NCBI GenBank assembly: GCA_902984215.1
Contig: CADWAF010002770.1
Coordinates: 1-64,000 of the forward strand
Reading direction: 5' to 3'
DNA from: Willaertia magna
Lineage: Eukaryota > Heterolobosea > Eutetramitea > Acrasida > Naegleriidae
Length of the DNA: 64,000 nucleotides
The position numbers and the translations under genes are program-made. The notes beneath the pieces are model-generated. The model searched no databases and was not told where the DNA came from. It saw nothing but the letters and a program-made list of their open reading frames with translations. Shown here piece by piece: positions 52,052 to 63,137 of the stretch (positions are counted from its first letter, which is position 1; every line of letters starts with the position of its first letter).

Positions 52052-54647
52052 ATGAGTAACAAAGGAAGAGATGCCATCCTTAGATGGTGCCAACGTAATA
52101 GTTTCGGATATGATAATGTAGATATTTCAAATTTTGATACATCTTTTGCAGATGGCTTAGCTTTCTGTTGTCTTTTAGATAGTGTAAGTAAGATCATCTC
52201 AGTATTAATTATTTACATTGCATTAATATTTTTCAATCAATTGGATTGCAGCAACGTCCTGATTTGTTAAAAGAAACTGGATTAACTTGGGATGACCTTG
52301 TTAATGATTTTACAAGAGAAGAAAGACTTGAATGGGCTTTCAGTAAAGGTGATGAAATTGGTATTCCAAGATTATTAGACCCAGAAGATGTAGATTCTAA
52401 AAAACCAGATCCAAAAGTTATAATCACATATCTTAGTGGAATGATTAAATTCTTCCAAGAAGAAGACAATAACTCATCATCAAATAATATTGAGAAATCA
52501 ACCGGTTCTTTTGCTGCTTCTATTGAAGACTTAATTAATGGAAGTAAATCAACTACGACTACGAAGCCTAAAACAAATGCAACTACAACGAATGCAACAA
52601 CAAAGAAGCAATCCAATACTCCAACAACAAAGACAGTTCCAACCTTAACAACCAATAAATCTCCAGTACAAAATAATAATCATGGTGTACAACCTTCTCC
52701 TAGAAAGGATATTCCAATTGAAAAACAATTAGAAGTAAGTACTTTTATAATAATGTTAATAATTTAAATTATTAGAATTTGGAAAGAATGTTCCAGAAAG
52801 GCTTATTGGCTCAAGATGCTTATGAAAAGGCTAGAAATAAAATCTTAGAAAAGATGAATACTCCAAGAGATAACAACAGTAATAATAATACTCCATCATC
52901 AAACTCTTCAAACAATATTGAATTAGATGAAAAAACTCAAAAACAATTACAAAGCTTACAAAAATTATTTGAAAGAGGTACTATCTCTGAAGAAGATTAT
53001 AAGAAAGCAGTTGAAAAGGCTAAAAGTAAAGCAACAAGTGGAAATATTCCAGTTGTTGAAGATGTTGTAAGCAGTAAGACAAACTCAAATAATTCTTCGA
53101 CTAATTCTACACCAAGATCAACCACCTCTTCAACATCTTCTAATCAAAATGTTATGGATGATATTGATGAATCTACTTTAACACCAGAACAAAAGAAACA
53201 ATTGGATAGTTACAAGAAAATGATGACTATGGGAATTTTATCAAAGGAAGAATTCCAAAAAGCTGTTGTTAAATTAACGGAAAAGAAGAGTACTGCACCA
53301 ACAAATAGTGGTGATAAATTATCTCACTTGAAGAATTTGAGAGACAGAGGGGTTATAAATGAGGAAGAATATCAAAAAGCTGTCAAGAAATACGACACAT
53401 CAAATAATTCTACACCAAGTACAACAACTTCTAATACAACGACACCTGTCACCAATAGTGGCGAAATTAATGTAGATGATATTAAAGAAGAAGACTTAGA
53501 TGAAAAGACAAAAGGTAGATTGAAGGCAATTGACAGAATGTATAAATGCGGATTATTTAAAGAAGAAGAATATATACATTCAAGAAGAAAGATTATTATG
53601 CAAGGTTTACAAGAATCTGGCAAGAATGCAGGAACAACTACTCCAAAAGAAGAACCAAAAGAAGAAAAAGTGGTTGGACCACCAAAAGTTGAGGTTCAAG
53701 AGGTAGAAGAAGAAGTGGAAGAGGAAGAAGAAAAAGAAGAACCAAAAGTAGAAGAAAAAGTAGTTGAACCACCAAAAGTTGAGGTTGAAGATGAAGAACA
53801 AGCACCATTGACCAAAACTCAATCATTTAGTGAAAGAATTGGTTTCTTCCAAAAAGTTAATGACCTCAGCCAAAAGAAGCAACGAAAGCCTTCTGTTAGA
53901 GTTACTAATTTAAAAGATAGAATGAACGTATTTGAAAAGAAGAATGATGACACCAGTAGCAATAATTCTCCTAAACAATCAACTCAACTTAATAAGATTA
54001 ATAAAAAACAAGATATTGCAGTTGTAGAACCAGAGGAAGAAGAAAATTTAGAAGAAGAACACGAAGAAGAATATCATCAACCACAAGAAGAACAACAAGA
54101 GGAAGAAAATGTTGAAGAAGAAGAACACAAAGAAGAAACAAAATCCAACGTCCCAACCATTACAATGTATGAAGAAGAAGAGGAAGATGTCAAGCCAAAA
54201 CATGTTCACAATCCAAAATACTTTTATCCTTCTTCAGATGACGAAGACCAACAGTATGTACCAAAGAAAAGATCTGGAAGCGTATTCTTAGACCAGCCAA
54301 ATTTACCACAAAAGATGAGTGCAGGATTAGAAGATTATAAGATTTTATACGATAAATTGTTAAAAGAACATCAAGAATTAGCTGAAGATTATGACGAACT
54401 AGCTGATGAATATGATGAATTAAAAGAACAATTAGCTGTAGTATATCAAGGCCAAGTACAACAAGCACCTGTTGTGCAAAAGAAGGATGACTTGGAGATT
54501 CCAGAAGAGTTGAAACCAATAATTAAGAAACTAATAATGAGACAAAAGCAATCCTTAGGCAAGTCATTTGATGTATTAGTAATATATCCAAATGAAGACA
54601 GTCGTGGCAATCAAGTCCTCATGCAAGATAAAGTCACATTGAAATAA
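52052..54647 (+). CDS. Calponin-homology protein with five SHOCT-like repeats and a coiled coil
   Basis: Exons 52052-52183, 52252-52734 and 52776-54647 (introns 68 and 41 nt, GTAAGT, both phase 0) give 828 residues. Residues 1-125 form a CH domain (ILRWCQRN, FADGLAFCCLLDS, GIPRLLDPEDV, KVIITYLSGM), an actin-binding type fold. Five copies of a 26-30 residue unit follow at about 206-231, 263-289, 347-375, 387-411 and 453-482. Each has L-x-x-[LM]-[YFR]-x-x-G-x-[LI]-x-x-E-[ED]-[YF]-x-[KR]-A-x-x-K, the pattern of the SHOCT domain. Then come acidic Glu-rich tracts and a Glu/Asp/Leu coiled coil near 710-755. I infer an actin- or cytoskeleton-linked multimeric adaptor. Confidence 0.85.
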
Positions 54648-54781
54648 TTGTAAATATTTATTAGCACTGTAAAATTAACAATAAATCATTGTAATCTCTA
54701 CGATAATTAGGGTGCGGTTCTCTTCCTTCATTTAATTTATTCCAGCCAAATAACTTTTCACTTTGTCGTTCGAAAAAAAAA

Positions 54782-57700
54782 ATGCAGGACTTTTCCCATC
54801 AACTCTATTCTGTCTTCCTAAATACCTTCAGTACCAATAAATCCTTGCAACAAGTCTCTGAACAACAATTAACTCAATGGAAAAGTAACGAAGGATTTCC
54901 TAGTTCAATTTTACAATTAATTTTAACTAGTCAACAATCTAACGCAGTAGAAGCACTTCATATCCAACAAGCCGGAGCTATCTACTTAAAAAATTTAGTC
55001 AATAAACATTGGAATCCTAAAAGAAGAAGTTTAATAGAAGAAGCGGAAGAAGAGGAAGAACAACAACAAGATGGAGTAGTTTTTGAAATGGCTCTCTCCG
55101 ATAAGAATTATTTAAAAACCAATATTTTACAGGCCTTAGTTCAATCTAAACATGTAATTCAAAATCAATTATGTGATGTTCTTAGAGTGATGGTTTATAA
55201 TGATTATCCTGTTAGTTGGAATAATTTAGTAGATGACATTTTACAATTATTACAATCTAATGATATTAGTAAAGTTTATGGAGCTTTATTAGCATTAGAC
55301 CAACTATTGAAGAGTTATAAATTTGCATTTGGAGAACAATATAAAATGGTTGTAGATGATGTTGTCACAAGAACAAGTGATGTTATTTTAAATTTATTTA
55401 AATATTTACTTTCTCAAAACACAGATGAATTTGCATTTATGAGAAAATTAGCATGTAAAGTTATTTGGGCTGGATTTTATCTTGGTATTCCACAATATTA
55501 TAGTTTAGAAATTTTAAACAATTCACAATTCAGTAGATTTGATCAATTAATGCAATTATTAATTGATTCATTTAAGATGGATGTTCCACAAGGAAATAAT
55601 TTTGAAAATCAAGGTAATCCACATTGGAAAGTAAAGAAATGGATTGGTCATTTCATTTATAGATTAATTGCTCAATTTAATACAATTGATGCTAAAGAAC
55701 CAACTGAAGAAGAACGTAAATTAGCAAAATATTTCTTACAAAAGTGGGCTATTCCATTTTTAGAAGTAATGGTATCTGTTGTTCAATTAAATTTAAAGAA
55801 TATATTTGTTCCACCTAGAATCATTACTTTAGCTTTACGTGTTTTAGATGGTTGTACTTCAGAACCAAATATTTATAATATTGCAATCAAACCTAAATTA
55901 AAAGATATTATTACAAATATCTTATTCCCTTATATTTGTTTTAATCAATATGATAAAGAAACATGGGAAAATGATCCACAAGAGTTTTTAAGAATTGGTT
56001 ATGAAATGATTGAAGATTTATGGAATACAAGAATTACTGCAATGGGTTCATTATTTAATTTAATTGCTGAAAGAAGAAAGGATGTATTTCCAGTTTATTT
56101 AGCATATGTCACTGAGGTATTAACTAATTATCAAAATGGTACAAATGTTAATCCTTCTTTAAAAGATGGTGTTTTATATTCAATAGGTAATTTAGCATCT
56201 ATTTTTGTAAAGAGTAACATGACAAAAGATAAGATTGAAGATTTATTAACAATGTTTGTTTTCCCTGAATTTACTAATAATCAATATCCTTATTTAAGAG
56301 CAAGAGCATGTTGGTTATTAGGTATCTTTTCATTAATCAATTGGAAGAATGAAAATACACCAATCGAAGGATTGAAATTAATTTTAAATTGTTTACAAGA
56401 TAAAGATATTCCAGTTAAAATTCAAGCAGGTTTAGCATTAAGTTGTTTATTACACACAGATATAGCAATGCAACAAGTTAGACCAATCTTGCCACAATTA
56501 TTAGAGATTTATATGAATATCTTGAATGAAATGGAACATTCTACAGTTGTTGAAAGTATTGAGAAATTAATTGATGCATTTGCAGAAGATATTGAACCAT
56601 ATGCTATTTCAATTTGTTCTAGAATGATATCTACGTTTATTAGATTACAAGAAGAAGAAGAAGATGCAGATTTAGATCACGTAGAAGAAGAAACTTTAAT
56701 GGAAAATTGTATTCTTACAGTTTTAACTTTAATGAGAGCATTTACTTCTAAACCATCAATTTATAGACAATTAGAACCTATTCTATTACCTTTCATTGCT
56801 AAAGTATTAGAAAGTCCAGAAGTTGGTTATGATTTCATTGAATATGTTATGGAAATGTTAACATTCTTAACTTATCATTGTGAAGGTAAAATTAGTGAAA
56901 ATTGTTGGAAAATGTTACCAATTGTTTATGAAGCATTCAAAGGATGGGCAAGTGATTATATTGGTTATTTAGTTCCACCAATGGATAATTATATTTCTGT
57001 TAATACAGATGTATTCTTACAAAATCAAGATCATGTCACAATGGTTTATGAATTATGTAAAGTACATTTAGGTGCTGATGCACAAACATGTGAAAAAGAA
57101 GCACAAGGTGCATGCAAGATATTGTCTGTTATGTTACAACGTTGTAAAGGTAGAATTGATAATGAAGTTCCAAAATATTTAGAAATGGCATTAGAACAAT
57201 TAAAACTTGCTGAAACACCTGCATTTACAGTTTTACTTTTCGATCTATTTGCAGATGCTATTTGTTATAACATTGATATTACTTTAAATTATATTGAATC
57301 AAAACAAGCAACATTCTCAGTATTTGGTAAATGGTCAAATGCCTTCACTCTAATGCACAGAATATTTGATAAGAAGTTAACTGTTTTAGCTTTCTCTACA
57401 ATTATTGGTTATCCTAATTTTGCAAATTTACCTTCTCCTATTCAAGGAAATATTACTCATCTAGTTGGTTCTTGTGTTAAATTATTAATTGATATTCATC
57501 AACAACGAAAGGTAGAAGAGGAAAATAAATTAAAAGCTGAACAAGAAAGAAAAGAACTATTAGAGAATTATTATGATAGTGAAGAAGAAGAATATAATAG
57601 AGAAGATAATAATGGAGGTAGTGCTACTTTATCAACCTTAAAGAAGAATCCTCAATTATTAAAGTTAGCTGAAAGTCTTACAAATACGTCTTATGATAAT

Positions 57701-57901
57701 CAAGCAAATGATGAAGAGATTGATGATACTGAAACAATAGAAACTGTTTATGATAGTATTGATGAAAATGTCTATTTTGGTCAATCAATTATTTCTTTCT
57801 CCAACAGATATCAAAGTCAATTCCAACAAATTATTTCACAACTTGGAGATGAGGAAAAATTAGCTTTACAACAATTAATGAATAGTGCAAATCAACAATA
57901 A
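54782..57901 (+). CDS. IPO7: Importin-7/8 family karyopherin
   Basis: 1039 residues, one exon. N-terminal importin-beta repeat with VSEQQLTQWKSNEGFPSSILQLIL and IQQAGAIYLKNLVNKHW, then about twenty HEAT-like helical pairs. An acidic patch near 920-1000 (EEEEYNRED, DEEIDDTETIETVYDS) lies next to the C-terminus. Length and layout fit importin-7/8 (yeast Nmd5/Sxm1), which import ribosomal proteins, histones and signalling kinases. Start context AAAAAAAAATG. Importin-7 and importin-8 cannot be told apart here. Confidence 0.92.
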   Translation: MQDFSHQLYSVFLNTFSTNKSLQQVSEQQLTQWKSNEGFPSSILQLILTSQQSNAVEALHIQQAGAIYLKNLVNKHWNPKRRSLIEEAEEEEEQQQDGVVFEMALSDKNYLKTNILQALVQSKHVIQNQLCDVLRVMVYNDYPVSWNNLVDDILQLLQSNDISKVYGALLALDQLLKSYKFAFGEQYKMVVDDVVTRTSDVILNLFKYLLSQNTDEFAFMRKLACKVIWAGFYLGIPQYYSLEILNNSQFSRFDQLMQLLIDSFKMDVPQGNNFENQGNPHWKVKKWIGHFIYRLIAQFNTIDAKEPTEEERKLAKYFLQKWAIPFLEVMVSVVQLNLKNIFVPPRIITLALRVLDGCTSEPNIYNIAIKPKLKDIITNILFPYICFNQYDKETWENDPQEFLRIGYEMIEDLWNTRITAMGSLFNLIAERRKDVFPVYLAYVTEVLTNYQNGTNVNPSLKDGVLYSIGNLASIFVKSNMTKDKIEDLLTMFVFPEFTNNQYPYLRARACWLLGIFSLINWKNENTPIEGLKLILNCLQDKDIPVKIQAGLALSCLLHTDIAMQQVRPILPQLLEIYMNILNEMEHSTVVESIEKLIDAFAEDIEPYAISICSRMISTFIRLQEEEEDADLDHVEEETLMENCILTVLTLMRAFTSKPSIYRQLEPILLPFIAKVLESPEVGYDFIEYVMEMLTFLTYHCEGKISENCWKMLPIVYEAFKGWASDYIGYLVPPMDNYISVNTDVFLQNQDHVTMVYELCKVHLGADAQTCEKEAQGACKILSVMLQRCKGRIDNEVPKYLEMALEQLKLAETPAFTVLLFDLFADAICYNIDITLNYIESKQATFSVFGKWSNAFTLMHRIFDKKLTVLAFSTIIGYPNFANLPSPIQGNITHLVGSCVKLLIDIHQQRKVEEENKLKAEQERKELLENYYDSEEEEYNREDNNGGSATLSTLKKNPQLLKLAESLTNTSYDNQANDEEIDDTETIETVYDSIDENVYFGQSIISFSNRYQSQFQQIISQLGDEEKLALQQLMNSANQQ

Positions 57902-58011
57902 ATAACCACTTTCTCTACTTGGAGTAAAAACTCAACAAACATCGTTAAACTATTTCCAACAGATAGATTTACAAAAATCAATGAGTTTTGGAAAACGGTA
58001 AATTAATTTAT

Positions 58012-58771
58012 TTAAATTAATATGCCAAAATATCCACATTCTTTACAAGACATGGAAAGAAAAGTTGAACCAAACTTTTGTTCAGAATTAATTGTTGGTT
58101 CTTTGTCACATTGTTGTTTATGTTCAACAAAGTTGTCAATTAAATTTTGGGAAACATCTGAAGCACTTAATCCATCATACTGTAATAAAGTAAATAAAGG
58201 GTTAGAGAAATTAATTAAAAAACAAAACAAAACAAACTTTGGTGGGTATTCTTAAGCCACATTTACAAAATAGTGAGTGTTTTGTTTCCAGTAATCTGTT
58301 TTTCTTACAAATTGGACAAAGAAATACTGACTTTTCAAAATAATCAATTAATTCTTGTAAATCTTCACTTTCAATCTTTTCATTTTCTTCAAATTCTTTT
58401 AATAAAAGTTCTTCCTCTTCTTTCTTTATTTCTTCTTCAATTTCATTTCCTATTTCAATTAATAAATCCATATATTCATCTTCATCCATATTTCCTTTCT
58501 CTTGTATTAATAATCTTTCTAATTCTTCTTTGCATTCTTTCGTATACTTTTCAAATAATTCAGCACAAACATCTTTTTCATGTTCTCTGATTGATTCTAA
58601 AAGTTTTTGTCTTTTCTCTTTCACATTTTCAAAAGCTCTTCTTCTAATAACATCTTTATAAAAAGATCTTTGTTCTTTTATTGATGATGGTCTATCTTTT
58701 AATTTATGTGAATTAAAAAACATAAAAGCTTGTTCCGATGGTTTGTTGTTGTCATTGTCGTTTGGAATCAT
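58012..58771 (-). CDS. RPAIN: RPA-interacting protein (RPAIN)
   Basis: Exons 58238-58771 and 58012-58179 with a 58-nt intron (GTTTGT donor, CAG acceptor, phase 0) give 233 residues, near human RPAIN (219). The first exon alone would end in a wrong tail. Features: an N-terminal helical region with KEQRSFYKDVIRRRAFENVKEKR, an acidic Glu-rich middle, and a zinc module of CPIC, CKCG and, after the splice, HKQQCDK and SCKECG. In animals it brings RPA into the nucleus. Its 3' end faces importin-7/8. Confidence 0.88.
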
Positions 58772-58813
58772 TTTTTTTATTATTTTACAAAATCAAATAA
58801 AAGCATGAAACAA

Positions 58814-61800
58814 TTACATTACAATACAGCAACAACAACCTTGTTCAACTTGTCGTTGTTGTAACATCATTCTTAAATTAGCAACGTTTTCTCTTGCTGT
58901 TATTGTCTTATCATGATTGTCACCATAAAATTCAGCAAAGATACGTTCACATGTTGCAAAATTAAGAATTGCATCTTCAATCTTTTGTAATTGTACACGA
59001 CATGCACCTAAATCATTAATAAGTTCACCATATTCTAAATTATTATCATTTCCAGTCTTTTTTAATACAAGTTGTTCTACTTCTTCAAATACTTTTTCAG
59101 CTGATTCAAAATCTTTTGGATCTCGTTTCGTGTGACAACTTGCAATCGCTTTCTTTACAGTAATTATTTTATCTAATTCATTAGGAGATACTTCTTTTAA
59201 TAAATCTAAAACCTTATTATAATATTCAATTGCTGGTTCATACTTAGCTTGACGATCCAAACAAACTGCTAATGCTTGGAATGTGGCAATAAAGTTCTCT
59301 TTTGGTTGTTGTTGTTTTGTTTTCATCTCAATAACTTTAAGATAAATTGCTTCAGCACCAGATAAATCCTTCTTATTTAATTTTGCATTTGCTGAAAGAG
59401 ATAAAAAGTTTGAATAAAGAGGATATGCTGCACCACCAAGTTTAGTATCAATAATCTCCATTCCTCTATCTAAAAGTTCTGAAGCTTCTTTATATTGTTG
59501 TTTATCATAATGTAATGTAGCCATACCATATAATATTCTTGCTGTTTCACCCAAAATGTCAAGATAATCAGTACTTTCAGGATTGGTGGTCTTTTTAACT
59601 TCTTCTAAAACGGCCATTGATTGTTCATATAATTCAATTGCCTTGTCATAATTTTGTTTTTGTCTTTGTGTGTCAGCCATAGAGGCAAGGGTTGAGGCCA
59701 TTTGTCTACCTTTTTCACCTTTAATTTCTTCATCTTGTAAAGATTCTAGAGCTTCTTCAAATGACTTTTGAATTTCATCAATATCAGAATTTGTTTCTAA
59801 TTTTAATTTGGCAACATTAGTTTTCAAAGTGGCAACACGACTGTCATTAGGACCATAAAGATTAGTTAAAATAGTCATTGATGAAGTATAATGTTCTGAT
59901 GCCTCTTCATATTTCTTTAAATGTTTCAAACAAATAGCCAAGTTATTGTGAGTAGATGAAACTGTTAAATCTGATTCTCCAAAATACTTTTTACGTATCT
60001 CCAATGACTTTTTAAAATTAACTTCAGCTTCTTTAAATTTTTGTTGTAAAAGTAGCGCAATAGCATAACCATCATATATTTCTCCCATTTGGAAGGAAGT
60101 TTCACCAAATATTTTAGCGTTAATTTCAACTGCCTCTTTGTAATATTTAATAACATCGTCATAATATTTACTATTTTTAAGATCTCTTAATAATGAGGCA
60201 TAGGATGCAAGGGCATCAGAAATCAATGGATGATAACGGTGATATATTCTTTGTAAAATCATTAAACCACGTTCGAAATATTGTTTACCAAGTTTGGTTT
60301 CGCCACGGTGCATATAAATTCTTGCTTGATTAATCATAGCTTTTCCAATAAATATATCTTTAATGATATATTCATCTTTTTCAAACCCTTCAAGGACTTC
60401 TTCATTTGATTCAATTTTTAATTTTTGCCATTCATGTGCGTTTTTAGTGGCAATGTCAACCATCTTTTCAAAATATTTCATAGCAATATCATGTTGATTT
60501 TGACGTAAGGCAATGTCACCAGTAATGTGAAGCACTGGTAGTTTCTTTAACTCATCACTCGGTTCTTCACTAAGGATACAAGCATTTTCCAATAATTCGA
60601 GTGCCTTTTTAGCTTTAATAAAAGCATTCTTGTGGTCCATTAAATCAAAATACACTAAAGCAAATCCCTCATAAAATTGAGCTTTTCCAAACTCACTCTT
60701 CACTTTATCGATAGCTGCATTATTTTCAAAATATGTATACATTCTACCTCTGTCAATCGCATAAATAACATTTCTAAATATGTATCTACCGTTGTTTAAA
60801 CCGTCTATGTAATCTTCATCAGATAAATCCCTTAAGAAATGAATTACTTGTTTCATATTTTCAATATCCATATCATATCTTTCCACACCAGGCATAAACA
60901 TGATACCACTGTATTCATGTTGTAAATTATAGAGACCTAAGAGGTTATAGTAATGTTGAGTGTATCTTTCGTCACATTCTTGAACTGCAACCTTTACAGG
61001 GTCATCATCAGGCATTTCTTCACAATGATAAACCAACGTGTCACGAACTAAATCATGATAACAAAATCTATTAGGTTCACATCCAATAAGAAGACCCATA
61101 AAAACCAATAATTGAATATGTTGTAAGGTTTCATGAAGAGGTGTCTCTGTAATTAAACTTGCACTAACAACATCAAATGAGAATGGGAAAATTGATAATT
61201 TCAATGCAAAGCTTTGTAATTCTTTTGGCCACTTTTGGAAGGCTCCAATTATAAAGCCTTCACATAATTTTCTTAATTGAGGGAAGTTTGGTTTGGTATG
61301 TTCATCAATATAAGAACTGACATGAATAGAATAATCAGAGAGTGTGTGATCACTAACGTATAACATATGACATCTTGTTGCAATTTTCATGAAAATAGGG
61401 ATATTATCTGCAAGTGCAGCTAAAGATCTACCCTCTTCCATTGTTACAGAAGGATTTAATGATAAAATCATTTCTGAACCCTGATCTAATGTTAATGTCT
61501 CTAATTGACAATAAATAACATCAAATTGTCTTTGGAAAATTGGTAATTTCTCATCATCATCCTTAGTTCCAATGTGAATACTAACAGTTTTCTTTTGTGT
61601 ACTACCAAAGATTGCCTTCAACTCTTTTTCCATTTTCTTTTGATGTGGAGTTTTCTTAATGTGGAATTTGCCTACAGCATTAACAGGAGAAGTTGGTACG
61701 TCTTCTTCTTTGTCACTTTCATTATCACTATCATCATCTGATGAGCCAAAATCAGATTCATGATCAGAGAAATTCTCCAAATCAATTTGATCAATTGCTA

Positions 61801-62981
61801 TTGATCCCCCTTCTATTGAAGTTTTATCTTCCTCTGGAATACGATCTCTTACTTGTTTAATTTCGTCTTCATTTACTAAGTCTATGTAACCCTTAGAAAA
61901 ACGATCAAAATCTAATTTAAGGGAAGAACGTGAACTAATAACTACAATAGCTTTACTTGATGGTGAGTATTTAATATAAGGTAATAAGGCTAAAACTTGA
62001 TGAATATTTGCTGGATCTTCTAAATATAATAAAGAAGATACCCCAATAAAAGATTGATGATAAACATCTCTTAATTGTTTCTCGTGAATAGGAAGTGGTT
62101 GTCCTCTCCATGTTTGAATGACATATTGCATTGCCTCCGTTGTCTAAACATTATTATTTAGCGCCATTATTATTATATTTTAAAAAAATAAAACTTACAG
62201 TTAAGCTTTGTTTTGTGTTTGCCCTTAATCTTAGATGATACTTTCTTTGGATTTGATTTTCTTTACATATTTCTCTACATAAATGTAAAGCAAAATTACT
62301 TTTACCAACACCTGTTACTCCATTTACTAAGATTACTTTTAAACGTTGTTGAGCTGCTTTTGCTAAACTGTCAAAAGCGTTTGTACTGGTTGATAAGGCA
62401 GCCTGTTCTTTTTGATTTTCCATTGCCAATAACACTTTCTTAAGCATGGATGATCTTCCTCCGAATGACTCATGACCAACCAGATGAAAAGTTCTGGGAT
62501 CATTAGTCAATTCTTCAGGTAACATGACACCACTCACTGCAGATTTAGGATAATATTTAGCATGAGCATCAAATTGAAATGTTGCTTTTCCATTAGAACC
62601 TTGAGCAGCTTCTTCATTTGCTCTTTCCGTTGACACTTGAATTGCATTGATTTTGGCAATAATTTTCTGTATCAATTCTTTTTCTTCTCTTTCAAAAAGA
62701 TAATCGTTTTGTGCATCTTCTTTTCGTTGAAATTGTGGGTCGTTTTGTAAGTTACTGATTAGAAAGTTGGCCGCATCTACTAAAGCTTTAATGACATTAT
62801 CCAAAGAAGATGAAGAAATAGAAGAAACAAAGGAATTTGAAGAAGGAATTTGCTTATAAAGTTGCACTTGTTGATATATAGATAGAATAAATTCGCACAA
62901 AGAAGTAGTGTAAACTTTACTTTGTGAAATGTCCAGAGCATATTCACTTAGTTTATCAATTATGCTGTGTAATTCTTCCAT
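58814..62981 (-). CDS. NLR-like STAND NTPase with TPR repeats and C-terminal CaaX motif
   Basis: Exons 62199-62981 and 58814-62143 (55-nt GTAAGT...TAG intron, phase 0) give 1370 residues. The first 215 residues are helical and unrecognised. Walker A is G221-V-T-G-V-G-K227-S228. Past the splice are a Walker-B-like LLYLED, a sensor segment VVISSRS and a winged-helix-like stretch ending FCYHDLVRDTL, close to the MHD motif of NB-ARC proteins. A Ser/Asp-rich insert lies inside the NTPase. From about residue 700 at least ten TPRs follow, several like kinesin light chain (FKEAEVNFKKSLEI, YEEASEHYTSSMTI). The end is GCCCCIVM: CIVM is a CaaX box, and Met favours farnesylation. I infer a membrane-anchored sensor; the trigger is unknown. 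Confidence 0.85.
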
Positions 62982-63137
62982 AGCGATGTGTTCAATATTT
63001 TTAAAAAGAAATTGTTGATGATTGACGATTAACGACAATTAACAGTGTGGAATGGATAACGAGACACCCTGCTTTTAATTGAAAACTATCGAATCCTTGA
63101 TTATTTATTATGAGTATTTTAATATTTTAATTATTCA

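Noticed and set aside
62154..63038. A separate short P-loop protein beside the TPR protein
   Set aside because: The P-loop frame ends in an intron with a canonical GTAAGT donor; splicing joins it in phase to the downstream NTPase and TPR part.
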